A stretch of 64,000 nucleotides of DNA from Dryococelus australis (lineage: Eukaryota > Arthropoda > Insecta > Phasmatodea > Phasmatidae). The translations under genes were made by a program, and so were the position numbers. The stretch is from contig CM057009.1 of the NCBI GenBank assembly GCA_029891345.1, forward strand, positions 228,647,120 through 228,711,119. Direction: 5' to 3'. Below the pieces are notes generated by a model that was not told the DNA's origin, ran no database searches, and saw nothing but the letters and a program-made list of their open reading frames with translations. Numbering within the stretch: position 1 is the first letter of the stretch; each line of letters starts with the position of its first letter. Shown piece by piece: positions 1-9,200 of this stretch.

Positions 1-22
1 AAATTTGTACTTTTTTTTCTCA

Positions 23-320
23 TTACATACTGTATGTCTTTCTTGAATATTTATCATGTCCCGTTTCAGTAGGAATATCTACTACTGCATTGCGTAATTT
101 ACACTTTTTATGATTTTTGAGACATACATTACAAACACATTTTCCACATTCGCATAGTACTTTCTCTATATTTAATTTATAATGATTTCTGATTTTCAAT
201 ATAAAATATTCTACATTTTGTTGTACATTTGTCTTTAGTAGTTTTATGAGTATAAAATGAATCGCTAGATTTTTTTTCCCTATTACATACTACACATTGC
301 TGTGGATTCCCTTCTAGGAG
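23..320 (-). pseudogene. Cysteine-rich coding remnant, copy A
   Basis: Read on the minus strand, this stretch encodes a cysteine-rich peptide in two frames joined by a frameshift near position 190-205. The upstream part contains CVVC and a later CTTKC; the downstream part contains CECGKCVCNVCLKNHKKC and ends in a TAA near position 23. The spacing of the CxxC pairs suggests a zinc-binding module, but I do not recognise the family. A second related copy lies at 940-1080 in the same orientation, and a Polinton-like ATPase remnant lies 1.6 kb further on, also on the minus strand, so these could be parts of one decayed element. That link is an inference. Confidence 0.4.
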
Positions 321-329
321 AGGAGGCCA

Positions 330-930
330 TGCACTCAAATAGGGATTTTGCGTAGACAGAGAGAGAGATAGAGCAGTTTCATGCAAATTACTGCTTTTAT
401 TGATAGCAATTCTAATACAACTCAAGATGCACCAAAGGCTTTACAATTACAATATTACTTCAATCTCTGGAAGCCATTACTTTATGCTGAAAGCAAAGCT
501 ATATTCAATCAAGGATAATACTACTCTTAAGGAGCACTTATGTCAGCTTTCGCTTATCCGGTCACCTCACGTAAACTACGTGGCCCAAACTAGAATTATA
601 TTTACCCTGAGGAATATAGAGGTGGCAGCGAGGAGGCTCTCTCGACAGCGGGGTCGTCAGGTGTCGACCCAGGACCACAAGGACAGGTGGTCCTCCTGGC
701 AGTGGCGTCTCGGGCAGGCCCTCTGGCGGCAGTGGAACAAGATGACCGCTAGCTACCATCTCTCACATCTTATATATGCATGGGCCCGACGTTGTTCGCA
801 TTCCCCCTTGGCTGTTGACATAACTAGGTCAGGCTGCCGAGGCCATGTTTCCTCCAGCGTTACCGCTTGGCCTGGCAACCCTTGCTGGTGTCGATCACAG
901 TAACATGTCTTAGTTGAATAATCATGTTGA
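330..930 (-). promoter_or_regulatory. GC-richer segment with a TATA box on the minus strand
   Basis: This segment is much richer in G and C than its surroundings and sits between the two cysteine-rich copies. On the minus strand it has a good TATA box (CATATATAAG, 769-778) after GC-rich DNA, a layout typical of an LTR or other core promoter. The minus strand also starts with TGTTACTGTGATCGA near 904, which could be an LTR end, but I could not find the partner end near 400. No convincing protein is encoded. Confidence 0.3.
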
Positions 931-939
931 ATTTCTATT

Positions 940-1080
940 GTATTGAGTAATTTAGTACTTTTTTCCTTTTTGAGACATACATTGTAAACAAATTTTTTCA
1001 CATTCGCATTGTAATGTCTCTTCATTTAACTCATAACGACTTCTAGCATATTCACTATAACATTTTTTACAGATTTTAAA
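940..1080 (-). pseudogene. Cysteine-rich coding remnant, copy B
   Basis: The minus strand reads HFKICKKCYSEYARSR, continues for about 10 residues and then gives LQCECEKICLQCMSQKGKKY before a stop. It is a diverged duplicate of copy A: at DNA level 937-1080 matches 82-225 with about 80 percent identity by eye, including the string tttttgagacatacatt. The two copies keep the C-x-C and C-x2-C spacing, which argues for descent from real coding sequence. Function is unknown; a zinc-binding role is inferred only from the cysteines. Confidence 0.4.
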
Positions 1081-1930
1081 ATGCTTATTTTTATTTGTTT
1101 ATGTGATGATAAACTCCCTGTATTTAATAGTTCACCACACTATTTACAAAGCTTCTATATGTTATTATTTGCCATTTCATAAGAGAGCAGTGATTCGATT
1201 TTATTTATAAAGAAATTGATTAAGAAAAAGAAAAATGCCAAGCATACACAAATGAAAACTAAAGTGATCCAAAGAAAATTTACTGTTTTTTTTTAATTTC
1301 TTGTTTTTTTCGGGTCTTTTTTGTGCTTCTTTGTGGCTGGTGGTTTTTTTCCTGTACTTAAGTGGACATTGTTGCTTCAATTTGCTTGATTTTTGTTTAA
1401 ATTTTCTTTATTTTGCTTAACTTCGTATTTTAATTTTGACTTTAAATACTCGATTTTTACTTAAATTTACTAGATTTTAGCCTAAATTTGCTTGACTTTG
1501 GCTTAAATTTGCATGATTTAAAAGTGATACAAAAATGGAATGAAAATTTTTAACAAAACCATCTATTACTTGTGTTTGGTCTAAATTTTCTTGATTTTGT
1601 CTAAAATTTATTTGTTTTTGAGAAGTAGGGTGAAGCAGAATATGACATTTCTAGAAAATATGAAAAATTTGCTCAAATGAGTAATTTATCAATTTTTTGG
1701 AGTATTTTGAACATATTTTAGTTGTTTAGGTGAGCTGAGCCAGAACTCTCACTCTAATACTACTGACGACACCGACGGTAATTCCTAAATTGATAGGGCA
1801 TGCGACTCGTCCCGCCAGGACGTCGGGTGAAAAGATCCTGTTGGAATGCTAGAGGCTTGTTATAAAATTAATATAATGCAACGTATGTATTATATTTTTA
1901 TTTATTAAAAAAGGGTACATAAATACAAAA
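1081..1930. repeat. AT-rich spacer with a degenerate CTTGATTTTGNCTAAATTTG repeat
   Basis: Between about 1376 and 1620 the plus strand repeats a degenerate unit of 20-30 bp built from 'gcttgatttttg' and 'cttaaatttg'. The rest is AT-rich with poly-T runs. Near 1896-1910 the minus strand carries AATAAATAAA, which could be the polyadenylation signal of the ATPase remnant that ends at about 1930. No gene is supported here. Confidence 0.45.
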
Positions 1931-2470
1931 AGTTATCTATGTAACACATTCTCGGCAGACATCCATGAACTGATCGAACCCACATCTGTATCTGCCTTTA
2001 TGTAGCAGACAGTCCTTAACAATCGTAAAAAAAAAAAAATCGTTTTTCTCTTTCCAACACAAGGTACACATATCTTTGAAATTTGATAGCACCATGTCCG
2101 TATTGACATGATCATACTAAACGTGACACAAATTCCTATCGTCCATACGAAACAACACAAATAAGTTTGCGTCGTTGCGGAGCAGCTGTTCGCGTATGTG
2201 TGAATAAGTTTGGCCTAGGTACACACAGTTCACATTCGCGTGTCGTCCCATGCTAACGTATTCTTGAATGCGAGTTTGTTTTTCACAGGCAATGTCTTTG
2301 AAGACAATTGTTGTGTATTGCAATGCTTTGCTCGGAGTGATAATGGCTTCATTATCACTGAAAGGGAAGTAACTCATGCCTTCCACTGTATGCAGTACTC
2401 ATGCCAATCGCTGGTATTTCGGTTGCTGGAGCGATTTTGAATATAGGCAGATGTTCTAGAACCGAAGTCC
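1930..2470 (-). pseudogene. Polinton/Maverick-type packaging ATPase, C-terminal remnant
   Basis: The minus strand encodes about 150 residues of an FtsK/HerA-like (A32-type) genome-packaging ATPase of the kind found in Polinton/Maverick elements and adintoviruses. Visible signatures in order: a Walker-B-like stretch TTIVFKDIACEKQ, then EYVSMGRHANVNCVYLGQTY (the SMGRH..N..CxYLxQ(T/S)Y block), then LLRNDANLFVLFRMDD, and further on KDCLLHKGRYRCGF near the C-terminus. These blocks follow each other in the order expected for the family. The Walker A region is missing and the frame breaks near 2385 (a stop after HELLPFQ), so it is a pseudogene. In an intact element the protein would package the viral-like genome; other Polinton genes (polymerase B, integrase, protease, capsid) are not visible nearby. 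Plus-strand reading frames over the same DNA are shadows. Confidence 0.6.
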
Positions 2471-3050
2471 ATTCTCTTCCTCCAATAGGCTTATTAGGAC
2501 GCATGTTTTCCTGCAATTTCATGGTCCCACGATGACGCACCTCACAGTATTCGGAAGTAGGCTTCCAAGTCGCGATTCGTAGGAAATACCTTCATCTTCA
2601 GCATTAATGTGTATGGGTAAAGTAACATCTTGCTATATAATATGCATGTTATCACCACTGTCCTGCGCCATTGATTGTGGTGCTGATTGGTGTTCTGATT
2701 GCTGTGCTGATTGCTATGGTGCATGCGATGATGATTGTAGTTTGCAGAGAACCAGTGCTACACGTTTAAGAATGTCTCTTTAAAATATCACTCCATGTAA
2801 ACTGTATTTGATAGAAATCGCACTGAAATGATATTCTTCACATTTTCAACCTGCAGCTCGTTATTTCATGTCGCCGCACACTGTGTAGAGCTGTGAATTC
2901 TCTACCGCAGAAGCGACAAGCATATGCATCGTTAGGAATTTTATATTCGTACTGTTACAAGTCTAGAATGATACTGAAAATAAACTATATAAAAGGAGCA
3001 TATTTATTTGGTGAAGCTTTAATCGTAGAATCGGAATTGGCGACAACCGG
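2471..3050. other. Spacer without a recognised gene; start of the tandem-repeat region
   Basis: No convincing coding sequence. Around 2665-2720 there is a short forerunner of the later 21-bp array, with several copies of 'gtgctgattg' / 'gttctgattg'. The rest has no structure that I can name. Confidence 0.4.
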
Positions 3051-3051
3051 T

Positions 3052-3495
3052 TAGCAGTGCTGATTGTGTTGCTAACAGTGATGTGTGCAGTGCTATCTGT
3101 TATATGTGTGTGCTAACTGTGGTGCACTTGGTGCTAAGTGCAGTGGGTGCGGTGGTAATTATGGTGCATGCGGTGCTAGCTGCGGTACTAACTGCAGTGC
3201 AAGCAGTGCTAACTGCGATGCTCGCTGCAGTGCTGCGGTGCTAACTGTGGTGCATGTGGTGCTAACTGCGGTGCTATCAGCAGTGCCTGCAGTGCTAACT
3301 GCAGTGTGTACTATGCTAACTGTGGCGAATGTTGTGCTTACTGTGGTGCACACAGTGCTAACTGTGGTTAGTGTAGTGTTATCTGTGGTGTGTGCTGTGC
3401 TAACTGTGGTGTCTGCGGTGCGAACTGCAGTGCATGTGGGGCTAACTGCGGTGAATGCAGGGCTAACTGCAGTGCGTGCAGTGCTAAATGTGGTC
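3052..3495 (+). repeat. 21-bp minisatellite (GTGCTAACTGYRGTG core)
   Basis: About 20 imperfect tandem copies of a roughly 21-bp unit with core gtgctaactgyrgtgyatg run through this stretch. The unit length is a multiple of three, so all three frames stay open over long distances on both strands; the resulting Ala/Val/Leu/Thr- or Cys-rich reading frames are by-products of the repeat and not genes. It passes into the CCATCTTG-rich array to the right. Confidence 0.85.
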
Positions 3496-3519
3496 CTATG
3501 CCGGCTGCTATTTTGCTTG

Positions 3520-4870
3520 AGAATGCGACTTCCAAGATGGTGGAAAGGATTTATTGAGCAGGTCCACCGCCACTGCTGGTCGCCATACAGTGCGACTTCC
3601 AAGATAACCGACCAGATTGACAGAGCAGCAAGTTCTCTAGCGACGGCCCGACAACATGTTTGCCCGCCGACGATCGGGTGGGGCTCCATTAAAGGGACAA
3701 CATGGCCGCCATTTGGCCAGTTAGTGACATTGGCCGACTTTTTTGCTGGTCAGTAGGGAACAAACTTATGGAGGGGGCAGTGATACTTAATGATAGAGCG
3801 GCAAGTAGGAAGCTTCCAGGCCGCCAACATGGCCACTCACTGCCGGTCGGGTGGGCTTCGTCCTAGGGACACAGACACAATTTTGCCAGTCAGTCAACAT
3901 GCGTGGGTGGCATCGCCATAGAGACACAACCGCCATCTTGTCAGTTAGTGGGTGGCGTCGCCACACGGACACATCCGCCATGTTGCCAGCCAGCACCGAC
4001 ATTTTGTGCTGGCCATCTTGCCAGCCAGTCCGTGGCGCCGACATAGGGACACAACCAACCTGTAACCTGTCAGTGGGTGCGCCTCGATAGGGACACGCTG
4101 GGAGGCGCCAAAATATGGACACAGCCAACCTCTAACCTGTCAGTGTGTGCGCCTCGATAGGGACACGCTGGGAGGCGCCGACATTGGGACACAACCACCA
4201 TCTTGCCAGCAAGCAGGTGGGGCGGATATAGCGACTCAGCCAGTGCGTGTCACCTCGATAGGGACACGAGGGGTGACGCAGTAATAGGGACACAACCGAC
4301 ATCTTGCCAGTCAGGAACACAGACGCCATTTTGTCATTCAGCACCGGAAAACAATATGCGGAAAGCATCCAGATGTTCCTCTGTCCTGGTCGCCTGCCAC
4401 CTGCCGGCTAGTGTGACATCCAAGATGACGGACAGGGTTGACAGAGAAGGAAATTCTGGGCTGCTATCTTGCCAGCCAAGGAAAAATTCGAGAGACTCGC
4501 GTAGCCAATCCGAGAACAGGGAATCGGTAGCGGCTAACAAGGTGGCCACCATCCCAAGAGGGTTAAGAGCCTCGCGACAGGGAAATTTCGAAAACAAGGA
4601 ATCAGTATTGGCTGACAAGATGGACGCATGGCTCGACATCCAAACTTGGAGTAATTTGGAATCGAATACCTTATTTGGGATCGAAAACTAAATTTGGGAT
4701 TTCAAATCCAAATTTGAGTTCGAAAACCAAATTTGGGATAGAACGCCAAATTTGAGATCGAAAAAACAAAGGTCGAGGTCATAATGTCTGGCAAGATGGC
4801 CGTCGTCCTACCGGAAGGCAAGAGCCCCTTGTGATGTAATCCAAGATGGTTGCCGTGACTGCGCGGCTCC
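3520..4870. repeat. Tandem-repeat mosaic rich in CCATCTTG / CAAGATGG
   Basis: This 1.3-kb GC-richer block carries at least a dozen copies of CCATCTTG-like or CAAGATGG-like octamers in both orientations (for example near 3535, 3931, 4010, 4199, 4420, 4616, 4790, 4843), set in phrases such as 'gggacacaaccgccatcttg'. The clearest tandem part is a 70-bp unit repeated at 4055 and 4125, containing 'cgcctcgatagggacacgct'. The octamer matches the known YY1-type consensus (AAGATGGCGGC / CCATNTT). Whether any protein binds is not shown. Reading frames across this block follow the repeat. Confidence 0.75.
4655..4766 (+). repeat. About 24-bp tandem repeat AAATTTGGGATCGAAAAC
   Basis: Five imperfect tandem copies of 'aaatttgggatcgaaaacc' with spacing of 22-26 bp. 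It lies inside the larger CCATCTTG-rich block but has a different unit, so it is a separate local expansion. Confidence 0.75.
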
Positions 4871-6469
4871 GCAGACAGGAGCCACTTGTCCTGGATCGTC
4901 CTTTATCCAACTACTGTTGCGTATCCACATCAGGACTGGCATTCAATTCAGCACTTCCGAAAGCCATGGGTAATGGGCTAAGTGCATGAATCACAATAGT
5001 GCGTAAACCCAACGGAATTAATTCTGCCACATGTGCATATGGCAATTGATTATGGGAAGTGTACGGATATATTGGGAGTTTTGGGAACTTTAATCTATAA
5101 CCGTAAACTTAAGTTTAAAGCAGGTTTAGGGAATACTGTTGCCCAGAGTGTTCTGCAGGCTTGTTTCGGGAACATCGTCGGCCTTCAAGACACGAAGGTA
5201 GTTTGCTTGTGTGAAGAATGGCCACGTTATCAATAAGGCCTTGGATGATGGGAAGGGGGGAAGGTAGGAGAAAAGGCATACCACCAAGAAGTGGATGAGT
5301 CGCACGCTCTTTACTACATGCAACTTTGTTTTTTCCAATGGCAACTAATAACTTTAAACTGTCGTATGGTTAGCATATTTAAATCTTATAGTAACTGTCA
5401 TACTTTATTTCCACACATATCAGGGCACTCTCTTAAAATGATATCGAGTAATGTTAAAGCTCAATAAAATTATATTCCTGTATCTGCGCAAAACAGTATC
5501 TTACTACAGCACGAAGTAATGTTTAAAATTATATTAAATTAGGTGAATTATAAAATTAGCATTATTGAAATGGTTTCGGCATTATGTATCACTTTCGTAG
5601 TAACAGTTCCCAGTAACTACATTTAGTGCACACAAGCAATTTTACTTCTTAACTGAAATTGAAAGAAAATTGTAGGTCAGGTAAACTGTTTATATTTATA
5701 ATTATATGGACAGGAAATTGTGGTGAACTCTGAAGTTATTTAAGTTCAAATAATATTTGATAATCAAGTTTGCTTCCTAAATTAAGATGGCTGGTTGTCG
5801 ACTTTAATTTTTATTTAAAAACAATGAATTCTTAAGAGTAAATATTATGGCTTGACTAAAAGTGAATTTCTTCTAGCAAGATCAAAACTTTTATGTTAAA
5901 AGTAGATGTGGCTGAAATCTTGTTATAACAAACTTTTACAATTACTACAAAACCTTGTGCGAGTGGGTGGGGAATTTATGTAAATGTAGGGGTGGATGGT
6001 TGAAAAACTGATGCCTGCAGCGAGAGGTTAGGAAGGAACCAAGCCTCCACGAATATTATTGTATGGTTTTATGGTTCACCATCACACCTTAATGGGGCTA
6101 TAGGGGCAGTGAAACTTATTTATAATAGATATGTAATGAACACTATGTAAATGTGGTTTATTTAACATTAAAGTTGTACAATTTTGTTCCAATATAAAAA
6201 TTATGGAGTACGCGTGGGGGGAGCAATACAAATATACTGAAGTATTATTTCCTATTAAAATATAAAGATTCAACCAGCCACATTCTGAGTAACGTCTAAT
6301 TGGAGAGTCCCCACCTTGTTTGTGATTCTAGAGGCTCATTAAGATGGCGGAAATTGACGCCTGGTTACACCCATCTTCAGTTGTCTTCGTTCCAATAGCC
6401 TGAAGATAAAAGACACCGCCCACGAGCTGCACTGCCCTATATCAGCTGCGTTGTCTTGTATTGTTTTGT
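4871..6469. other. AT-rich intergenic DNA, nothing recognised
   Basis: Short reading frames here have no family signature and no splice-supported structure. The sequence becomes strongly AT-rich after 5340. No tandem array or terminal repeat was seen. Confidence 0.5.
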
Positions 6470-6630
6470 ATAGGCTTTTTAACGTCCCCCGGTTTTATGA
6501 TTAGTAAGGGATGGCTTACATACTGACTTATAACCTTACTTAGATTAACACCCATGCCTTACCCGGAATTATAACCCAGAGCCTTCCACACCCTAAATCG
6601 ATGGTGCACCAACCGACTGCGCCACCGGAG
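6470..6630 (-). mobile_element. tRNA-derived SINE
   Basis: On the minus strand the element begins at about 6628 with a tRNA-like head. Box A reads TGGCGCAGTCGG (6613-6624), an exact fit to the polymerase III consensus TRGCNNAGYNGG. Box B reads GGTTATAATTCC (about 6565-6576), close to GGTTCRANTCC, at normal A-to-B distance. A non-tRNA body of about 90 bp follows, including ACCGGGGGACGTTAAAAAG. SINEs of this type are transcribed by polymerase III and copied by a partner LINE. Exact 3' end and target-site duplication were not determined. Confidence 0.7.
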
Positions 6631-6799
6631 TTCGGCGGCTGCGTTGTTCCCGTTCACTGGCCGGTGGAGAGGGTTTCTGTGTTTTGCCATTTCATACCTA
6701 ATTTTATCAATCCCGGCCCGTGTACTGGATAAACAATTGAAGGACTGACCAGGCAGGCTGATCAATAAAGGTCTGATAACTAGTAGTAAAAATACACTG

Positions 6800-7000
6800 C
6801 AAAAAAATTTGGGGTAAAAATTCCCTTGCATGTAAGGGAAGCTCATTTCCTCTACATGTAAGGTAAAATTACCTGTCAAATGTGAAGGATATTTAAATTA
6901 CAAGTGATGTGCCATTCCCTAATCGTACGGGAAAAGTACCTGTCAAAAGGGGGGGAAATCTCATACAAGTAAGGTAATATGCATTATATTGCATAATAAA
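6800..7000. repeat. Local direct repeat with small palindromes
   Basis: Two copies of a 50-70 bp phrase, about 90 bp apart, share 'tacctgtcaaa' and 'caagtaaggtaa / catgtaaggtaa'. They include small palindromes such as ccttgcatgtaagg and ggtaaaattacc. This looks like a small MITE-like or local duplication; no element name can be given. Confidence 0.4.
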
Positions 7001-7056
7001 ATTATATTAAAAAATACACGGGGTATTAGTACTATTTATTTTATTGCATCGTATAT

Positions 7057-7997
7057 CCTCTGACGAATAGTAACCGAAATCTTATCTCTAAAATCCAGTT
7101 TTTAAATAATCAGTGTTTTAAAATTATTTGTTTTATTGTCATGGAATTTATACATTCATTTATAATAATTCGTATCATTATAATTTTGAAATTACTGGAG
7201 CATATCAGCAACTTACCCCATAGTGTATAAGTTAGCATGCTGGACTGTCCACTCAAGGGTCTAAAGTTCCATACCGCACTCGGCAAGCAAAAGATTTTCG
7301 TAACATATAATGTGTTGAGAAGTAAACAAAATGAATACATGTAAAGAGGAAATAGCAATTACTAAGATTTTAAATCGAAAAGTTAAGGTTTTTTCATGGT
7401 TATACTACTTATTTTTGGACATCATGTCTCTGCAGGCCCGGCATCTTGCCACTATCCAGAAGTCGCAAGTCTGGTGCCTTGCTGCCTCCAGCCACTGCAG
7501 GCCCGGCGTCTTGCCGCCATCCAGCCACCGCAGGCCCAGCATCTTGCCGCCATCCAGCAGCTGCAGATTTCAGAACTTGTCGGCTAGCTTTTACCTGCCC
7601 GATTCTGGCGTATACTTTTCGTCTATGTTGGGCCGGAATACATTTTGTATCTTGCCATTAGCGGTTTGGAGTATTTTTGACATGGTCGGCAAACAGTCAG
7701 ACGCCAGTCCGGCATAAGACAGTGGGCCAGCATCATGTGGCCGGAGTTTGTCGGCTATCTTTTACTGGCCTGATTCTGGCCCGTACTTTTTGTGTATGTT
7801 GGGCCGGAATACATTTTGTATCTTGCTGTTAGCGGTACAGTGTAATTTTGACAATGTTGGCAAACAGTCAGCCGCCAGTCCATATTGCCATGGAGCCGCT
7901 TTCGGCATAAGACAGCGGGCCGGCATCATCTCGCCGGATTTTGTCGCCTATCTTTAAATGGCCTGATTGCGGCCAGTAATTTATGTTTTTGTTGGGA
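7057..7997 (+). mobile_element. Solitary copy of the composite 'head' element
   Basis: This block is homologous to segments at 57860-58950 (minus) and 60950-61816 (plus). Its parts in order are: a leader with 'aatcagtgttttaaaatt' (about 7100); a tRNA-like stretch (7211-7290); a conserved linker; a 33-bp tandem array (about 7430-7570, unit like ggcatcttgccgccatccag); and two to three copies of a 170-190 bp unit beginning ttgtcggctagctttta (7578, 7747, 7938) and containing 'gggccggaatacattttgta'. It ends at TTTTTGTTGGGA (about 7985-7996), matching the TTTGCTGGGA end of the other copies. Reading frames inside it are repeat by-products. I do not recognise the superfamily; a non-autonomous element is the simplest reading. 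Confidence 0.65.
7211..7290 (+). repeat. tRNA-like sequence inside the head element
   Basis: The stretch 'agtgtataagttagcatgct' followed by 'tggactgtccactcaagggt' and 'taaagttccataccgc' has the layout of a tRNA gene (A-box-like and B-box-like blocks about 40 bp apart). Related copies occur at 58737-58812 and 61049-61126. The stems pair poorly, so it is not a working tRNA gene; it may supply a polymerase III promoter. Confidence 0.5.
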
Positions 7998-9105
7998 CTG
8001 CTCTACAAAAAATAAAAACATTTAAATCGTGAAGTGAAAATTAGTGATAGGCATGTATATTCTCCAGCAAAACAGCTGTGACCATTTTAAATTTTCACCA
8101 TTTTTTTTTTTAGGTAGAATTGTTTGTTAATTGCTTATCAACATTCCAAATTAATACTCATCAGTCGCATTGCCACATCCAGATGTTAAGAGCTCGGGAG
8201 AAAAAGACTTTTGTAGACGTTAGAATGGACATTACCGATGTGCCGATATTTTAGAACTAATCTCCGATAATGGTAAATGTACCGATAATACTGATAACCG
8301 ATATTGGTTGTCGGCTATCGGGCCATTGTTAATATGTTACTAGTATGCTGCTAGGCTACCAACAGTATATAAAAGGACAGAAACTCAAGTACTCACAGTA
8401 TGGTATTTATCAACAGGCGCACGCACAAAGAAGGACGACCCATTTAACACGCAGTTGCGCATTCAAGACATTTCGTTGGTTACGCCAGCTTCACCTGTCA
8501 GCGAGATGTAGGGCGCCCGATGAAGATGGCATAGCCAGGGAAACGTCACGATCATGAAACCTTGCAAAAAATATGTCGTCCTTCCATCTGTTCCCAGGTC
8601 ATTTCATGATAGTTTCATTATGTGTTTTCATAAGATTTTTTCATAATTTTGAAAGCAGTAAAAGTATGCCACCTTCTCCCATCTGTAACAGACAGCTCCG
8701 CCCGCACACGCTGACAGCTGTTAGTTTCCCGTGTACGGTAGTTCAGTTAGTCACGTGCACGAGGCAACTGCTAGTGTAGCGCGCATGGCCAGGCCAGTCT
8801 TGTGGCCAATCCCGCCCCGTCTAGCTCTGATTTTGCCTTTAATTAATGCATGAATTCGCATTTTATAAATGTGGAACTCTATTCCTGTAATTGCAAGGTT
8901 CTCACCACTTGTGTTGAGTGGGTTTTTCGGAGAGATCCTATACTTTTAACCCTTGTAGTTTATTTAATTTTAAGTTTACACAATTGTTGGCGGCACCAAA
9001 TACACCGACTCCACACATTGTCGCTCACATTTCGCATTGAACACCCCACATTATGTCCTTATCAGGTAACTCCTGACATTAATTGTTTCACGACCGAGCA
9101 CAGAA
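7998..9105. other. Intergenic DNA with a TATA box and CCGATA repeats
   Basis: Around 8235-8315 a short degenerate 'accgataataccgata' repeat occurs. A strong TATA box, TATATAAAAGG, lies at about 8368-8378, roughly 55 bp downstream of that repeat. The GC content rises around 8680-8830, including TGTAGCGCGC at 8775 with a TATA-like ATTTTATAAAT about 93 bp further on, which recalls the TGTAGC LTR family. No polypurine tract precedes it and no matching end was found, so an LTR is not called. Confidence 0.3.
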
Positions 9106-9109
9106 ACCA

Positions 9110-9200
9110 GGGAAGCATGTCGGAGGAATCGAACCGACATTGCGAGTCCGTACCCCCGAACACTGTCCCTGTGAATAATTTCGGGCAGTTTAAAGGCATA
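9110..9200 (-). repeat. Possible tRNA-derived fragment (B box)
   Basis: The minus strand carries GGTTCGATTCC (about 9127-9137), a perfect polymerase III B box, preceded by TACGGACTCGCAATGTC, which resembles the anticodon and T-stem half of a tRNA. The A-box half is poor (cacagggacagtgttcgggg). A tRNA-derived SINE remnant is likely; its borders are unknown. Confidence 0.35.

Noticed and set aside
3085..3756. Long open frames on both strands (223 and 176 codons)
   Set aside because: They follow a 21-bp tandem repeat whose length is a multiple of three; openness is a by-product, with no domain.
3787..4691. Open frames of 80-160 codons in the CCATCTTG-rich block
   Set aside because: They are built from repeated DNA phrases and occur on both strands; no protein family signature.
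7331..7717. Open frames inside the head element (also at 58.2-58.6 and 61.2-61.5 kb)
   Set aside because: Produced by the 33-bp repeat, open in several frames, not conserved as one frame between copies.
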